This document shows positions 61,066-64,000 of a stretch of 64,000 bases of DNA, one piece after another; the stretch's first letter is position 1, and every line of letters starts with the position of its first letter. A program made the position numbers and the translations under genes. Below the pieces are notes generated by a model. That model was given only the letters and a program-made list of their open reading frames with translations. It was not told the origin of the DNA and made no database searches. This stretch comes from Solirubrobacter pauli (GTDB lineage Bacteria; Actinomycetota; Thermoleophilia; Solirubrobacterales; Solirubrobacteraceae): the NCBI RefSeq assembly GCF_003633755.1, contig NZ_RBIL01000002.1, positions 1,054,001 through 1,118,000 on the forward strand. The letters are read 5' to 3'.

Positions 61066-61878
61066 ATGATCGTCTGGCGGATCGCGGACGTGGCCTCGCG
61101 TCCCGCGCGCGGCGCGTGGAAGCTCGCCGGGCGCGCCGAGCGGAGCGCTCGCCACCGGGTGGTCGAGGGCAGCGGCCGGCTGACGCTCGTCTGCGTCGAC
61201 GCGGCGCTCGTGTCCCCGTACGCCAACGAGGTGGTGCAGCGGGTCGTCGACTCCCAGCTCGCCGAGCGCGCGGTGGCCCGTGCGCTCGGCGGCCGGCTGG
61301 TGGACGTCGTCGCGGCCGACCTCGTGCGCTTCCGGGTGGTCGAGCGCGTGGCGGACAACCTGGTCGTGCGCGCCGCGCTCGACCGGGCGCTGGATCGGCT
61401 GGGCGAGGCCGAGGTGCCGCAGCAGATCGCGGACCGGCTGCTGGCGAGCGGGATCGCCGACCGGCTCGTGGAGCGGGTGCTGGACGGGCCCGAGCTCGAG
61501 CGGATCGTCGAGCGGGCGCTCGACAGCCCGGGCGCCGAGCGCCTGGTGACCAACGCGCTGGCCACGCCGGGCGCCGAGCGGCTGATGGTCCGGGTCGTCG
61601 AGAGCCGGGTCGTCGAGGAGGCGAGCATGCGGCTGGCCGAGGACGTGGTCGGGCGGTTGCGGGCGAGCCCCGCGCTGTGGACGCTGATCGACGAGATCGC
61701 GCAGAGCCCGGCCGTGCTCGACGCGATCGCCCAGCAGAGCGCGGGCTTCGCCGACCAGGTCGGCGACGAGCTGCGTGAGCGCACGCGGCACGCCGACGAC
61801 CGGCTCGAGCGCGCGGCCTGGCGGCTGTTCCGCCGCCATCCCGCCGACGGCGCGCCGTCGACCCCGGGCGTGGCGTGA
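61066..61878 (+). CDS. Helical-repeat protein of unknown function
   Basis: 270 residues. From about residue 65 to 205 the chain is a run of short helical repeats of the form (A/E)RLV-R-L-SP-x-ER, for example ADRLVERVLDGPELERIVE, then RALDSPGAERLV and NALATPGAERLM. No TM or enzyme motif. Similar proteins precede RDD genes in other actinobacteria (recollection, not checked). The GTGA overlap with the RDD gene suggests they act together at the membrane. Confidence 0.65.
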   Translation: MIVWRIADVASRPARGAWKLAGRAERSARHRVVEGSGRLTLVCVDAALVSPYANEVVQRVVDSQLAERAVARALGGRLVDVVAADLVRFRVVERVADNLVVRAALDRALDRLGEAEVPQQIADRLLASGIADRLVERVLDGPELERIVERALDSPGAERLVTNALATPGAERLMVRVVESRVVEEASMRLAEDVVGRLRASPALWTLIDEIAQSPAVLDAIAQQSAGFADQVGDELRERTRHADDRLERAAWRLFRRHPADGAPSTPGVA

Positions 61879-62375
61879 CCGACGGGTCCGCGTCGCCGGT
61901 GTATGCCGGCCTGGCGACGCGGACCTTCGCGTTCGCGATCGACGCGCTCGTGATCAACGTCGTCGCGTGGTTCGTGGGGGTCGTGGTCGCGCTCGGCCTC
62001 TCGCTGCTGACGATCCCGGACGGCGTGATGACGGCCCTCGCGGCGATCGGCGCGGGGATCGCGTTGCTGTGGACGGCCGTCTACTTCGTGTTCTTCTGGT
62101 CGGGCACCGGGCAGACGATCGGGGATCGCCTGCTCGGGATCACCGTGCGCGACGCGGGCTCGCTGGAGGCGCTGTCGCTGCGACGGGCGGCGCTGCGGGT
62201 GCTGGTCCTGCCGCTGTCGGCGATCCCGTTGTGCGCGGGCTTCCTGATGATCCTGGTCGACCGCCGCCGCCGCGCGTTGCACGACCGGCTCGTGCACACC
62301 GTCGTGATCTACGCGGAGCCCGTGCGGGCGCGCCGCCCGGCGACGGTGTCAGCGGTCCGCGAGCGCGTCGCGTAG
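61875..62375 (+). CDS. RDD-family membrane protein
   Basis: 166 residues from GTG. RDD pattern: GLATRTFAFAIDALVINVVA (Arg and Asp of the first helix), GQTIGDRLLGITVRD, and LDRRRRALHDRLVHTVVIY-like end. Three to four TM helices. Role unknown. Last gene of the five-gene operon; overlaps the convergent glycine-zipper gene by 27 bases. Confidence 0.88.
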   Translation: MTDGSASPVYAGLATRTFAFAIDALVINVVAWFVGVVVALGLSLLTIPDGVMTALAAIGAGIALLWTAVYFVFFWSGTGQTIGDRLLGITVRDAGSLEALSLRRAALRVLVLPLSAIPLCAGFLMILVDRRRRALHDRLVHTVVIYAEPVRARRPATVSAVRERVA

Positions 62376-62825
62376 GTGCCGCTCCTGCTCGGGCGAGAGC
62401 TCCGAGCGCAGCGCCTCGACGGCGAGCCCGTGCAGCCCTTCGGCCACGTGGACCGCGGCCGCGCGGCCGCTGAGCACGAACAGCGCCGACGTGCCCGGTG
62501 TGACGCTCTCGCGCACGCGCTTGACGAAGTCGTCGGCGACGCCGAAGTCGGCCAGGCTGCCGGCGACCGCACCCGCGGCCGCGCCGAACGACGGCCCGGC
62601 GAGCGGCGTGAGGAAGATCAGCCCGAGGAACATGCCCCAGAACCCGTGCCACAGCCGGCCCGGCCCGTTCAGCGTGCCCAGCTCCCGCGTCGTCGGCGTC
62701 TGCCGGTCCGGTGGCCAGGCGACCAGCGCGGCGTCGTCGATCCCGCCGACCGTGCGGGCGAGCGGCGCGATCGCCGCCTCGGCCCCGTCGGGGCGCGGGA
62801 ACCGCCAGACCGTGAGCGTGTTCAC
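62349..62825 (-). CDS. DUF1269-like glycine-zipper protein
   Basis: 158 residues from GTG overlapping the LuxR stop as GTGA. N-terminal TVWRFPRPDGAEAAI, then WHGFWGMFLGLIFLTPLAGP and SFGAAAGAVAGSLADFGVAD: the same hydrophobic Gly/Ala layout and DFGV/DAGV turn as the protein at 59260. The C-terminus is amphipathic. Co-translated with the LuxR regulator. Confidence 0.78.
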   Translation of the reverse strand: MNTLTVWRFPRPDGAEAAIAPLARTVGGIDDAALVAWPPDRQTPTTRELGTLNGPGRLWHGFWGMFLGLIFLTPLAGPSFGAAAGAVAGSLADFGVADDFVKRVRESVTPGTSALFVLSGRAAAVHVAEGLHGLAVEALRSELSPEQERHLRDALADR

Positions 62826-64000
62826 GCCTCGCCGATCAGGCCGGCGCTGCGCCCACGGGCGACCGCGTCCGAGCGGCAGGACACGTCGAGCTTGCGGTAG
62901 ACCGCGAGCGCCTGCGTCTTGACCGTGTTGGTCGACACGTGCAGCCGCTGGCCGATCTCGCGGAACGACATGTGGCTCGGCAGCAGCCGCAGCACGCGCA
63001 GCTCCGCGTTGGTGAGCATCGGACCGTCGCCGGTGGCCGTCTCCGCGAAGGCGTCCGCCCGGGCCCAGCCGTCGTGGATCCAGCGTTCCAGCGTGCGGTC
63101 GCCGGGCACGCGGGGCTGCAGGTGCGCGGCGCGCGTGAGCCCGCCGCGCGCGGCCGGCCCGTCGCTGAGCAGGATCTCGGCGCGCGCGAGCCAGATCTCG
63201 GCCTCCGCGAGCACCCACGGCACGAAGTCGGTGCGCGCCGCGAGCAGCCGCCGCGCGTCGACGGCGTCGTGCCGCGCCTGCGCGATGTCCCCGCGCTGCG
63301 CGGCGACGACCGCGCCCGTGGCCAGCACGAGCGCCCGGACGGCGCCGGGCACGCCGGTCGTGAGCGCGGCGTGCGCCGTCGCCGCGCACTCGGCGGCCTC
63401 GTCCCAGGCGTCGCGGTCGGCGGCGGTGAGCGCGAGCTGCGCGTGCGCGAGCGCGGCGACGACCGGCAGCTCGTCCGCGCGGTCGGCGGCCTCTTCAAGC
63501 AGGGGCGCAGCGGCGTCCGCGTCGCCGCCGAGATGCGCGGCGACACCGGCCAGCAGCAGCGCCAGCGCGTGCCACGGGCTCCACGGCGGAAGCAGCGTCC
63601 GCGCCTGGGCGGCGTCCGCGGCCATGTCCTCGAGCCCGTGCTGGGCGAGGCACGCGCGCAGGAGCGCGACCGCAGCGGCGCCGTCGTCGCACGCGAAGCC
63701 CGGGGGAGCGACGAGCTGCGCGGCGCGTTCGTTCGCGGCCGTTGCGGCGGGGTGCGCGGCGCGCTCGCCGGCGCGCACGTCCGGCGTGGCGCCGACGGTG
63801 GCGCGTTCGTCGGCGGGCCCGCTGGGGGTGGCGGCGTGCGTGGCGCGGCCGTCCGCGGGTGCTGTGCGTGCGGCGAGTGCGCGTTCGGCCGCGTCCAGGG
63901 CGCGTTCGGCGGCGGCGCGGCGGCCCGTCAACAGGCGGTGTGTGGCGACGGCCAGCGCCAGCGGGGCATTCGCGGCCACGGCGCGGGCGTCGAAGCGGGG
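62822..64000 (-). CDS. LuxR-family regulator, MalT-like (N-terminus outside window)
   Basis: At least 392 residues; the frame stays open to the window edge. The last about 65 residues are a GerE/LuxR HTH (LTNAELRVLRLLPSHMSFRE and STNTVKTQALAVYRKLDVSC). Upstream are TPR-like alpha repeats, as in large ATP-dependent LuxR (LAL) regulators. An Ala-rich, repetitive insert with ERA motifs lies near the window edge. It probably controls the co-translated glycine-zipper gene. Confidence 0.85.
   Translation of the reverse strand, partial: PRFDARAVAANAPLALAVATHRLLTGRRAAAERALDAAERALAARTAPADGRATHAATPSGPADERATVGATPDVRAGERAAHPAATAANERAAQLVAPPGFACDDGAAAVALLRACLAQHGLEDMAADAAQARTLLPPWSPWHALALLLAGVAAHLGGDADAAAPLLEEAADRADELPVVAALAHAQLALTAADRDAWDEAAECAATAHAALTTGVPGAVRALVLATGAVVAAQRGDIAQARHDAVDARRLLAARTDFVPWVLAEAEIWLARAEILLSDGPAARGGLTRAAHLQPRVPGDRTLERWIHDGWARADAFAETATGDGPMLTNAELRVLRLLPSHMSFREIGQRLHVSTNTVKTQALAVYRKLDVSCRSDAVARGRSAGLIGEA

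Overview
The window is about 64 kb of very GC-rich chromosomal DNA with dense gene packing, many GTG starts and frequent 4-base start/stop overlaps. Gene content (actinobacterial DnaG, F420-type LLM oxidoreductase, DUF6325, DUF7144 and SHOCT small proteins, tandem universal stress proteins, PQQ-dehydrogenase/PKD/ThuA secreted proteins) suggests an actinobacterium of the class Thermoleophilia, probably Solirubrobacter-like. That placement is inferred from family content, not from a search. No CRISPR array, insertion sequence or phage gene was seen.

Layout. 1-3.4 kb: 3' part of dnaG with a very long Gly/Gln/His/Pro-rich linker, then a palindrome with a LexA-box-like core overlapping the start of a double-HTH/HNH protein, then tRNA-Asn and its terminator. 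3.6-12.8 kb: secreted PQQ-dehydrogenase/PKD protein, a tightly overlapped minus-strand trio (LLM oxidoreductase, GNAT, glycosyltransferase), an HD-GYP plus receiver pair, an exported helical protein, a tRNA with anticodon CAT, a LuxR C-terminal remnant and a PKD-domain secreted protein. 13.1-21.5 kb: a stress-type group with a two-TM protein, flavodoxin, zinc alcohol dehydrogenase, ABC-2 exporter, two tandem-domain universal stress proteins and a metal P-type ATPase. 21.7-24.7 kb: YtoQ, LysR/VOC divergent pair, second glycosyltransferase. 24.8-32.6 kb: a 1915-residue secreted multidomain protein (PQQ dehydrogenase, four PKD, carbohydrate-binding-like, two LamG-like and ThuA domains) and an orphan chemoreceptor.

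32.7-43.9 kb is a metal-homeostasis island: a two-domain multicopper oxidase with a ZIP transporter, a divergent thioredoxin-fold lipoprotein with two tandem paralogous polytopic membrane proteins, and an ArsR/CadC-CadA-BlaI-M56 operon divergent from a CDF zinc exporter across a perfect 18-bp palindrome. 43.9-46.9 kb holds an inositol-type catabolic region whose centre is broken: an aminotransferase and an IolD gene, both lacking their 5' parts, are joined head to head at one point near 45,459. 47.0-53.8 kb is mostly one minus-strand operon (APC permease, small TM protein, MFS, M20 dipeptidase, a frame-disrupted Xaa-Pro peptidase, perhaps rhodanese). 53.9-62.8 kb is an envelope/stress region: P2-type ATPase lacking the acidic ion-site residues of SERCA, MFS exporter, coiled-coil anchor, two glycine-zipper proteins and a plus-strand operon of small membrane-associated proteins ending in an RDD protein. 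The window ends inside a large LuxR-family regulator.

The most useful points for follow-up are the two deletion-like breakpoints (45,459 and about 48,935), the LexA-box-like palindrome at the HNH gene, the embedding of BlaI/M56 in a CadC-controlled operon, the twin membrane-protein operon facing the MCO-ZIP operon, and the atypical P2 ATPase.
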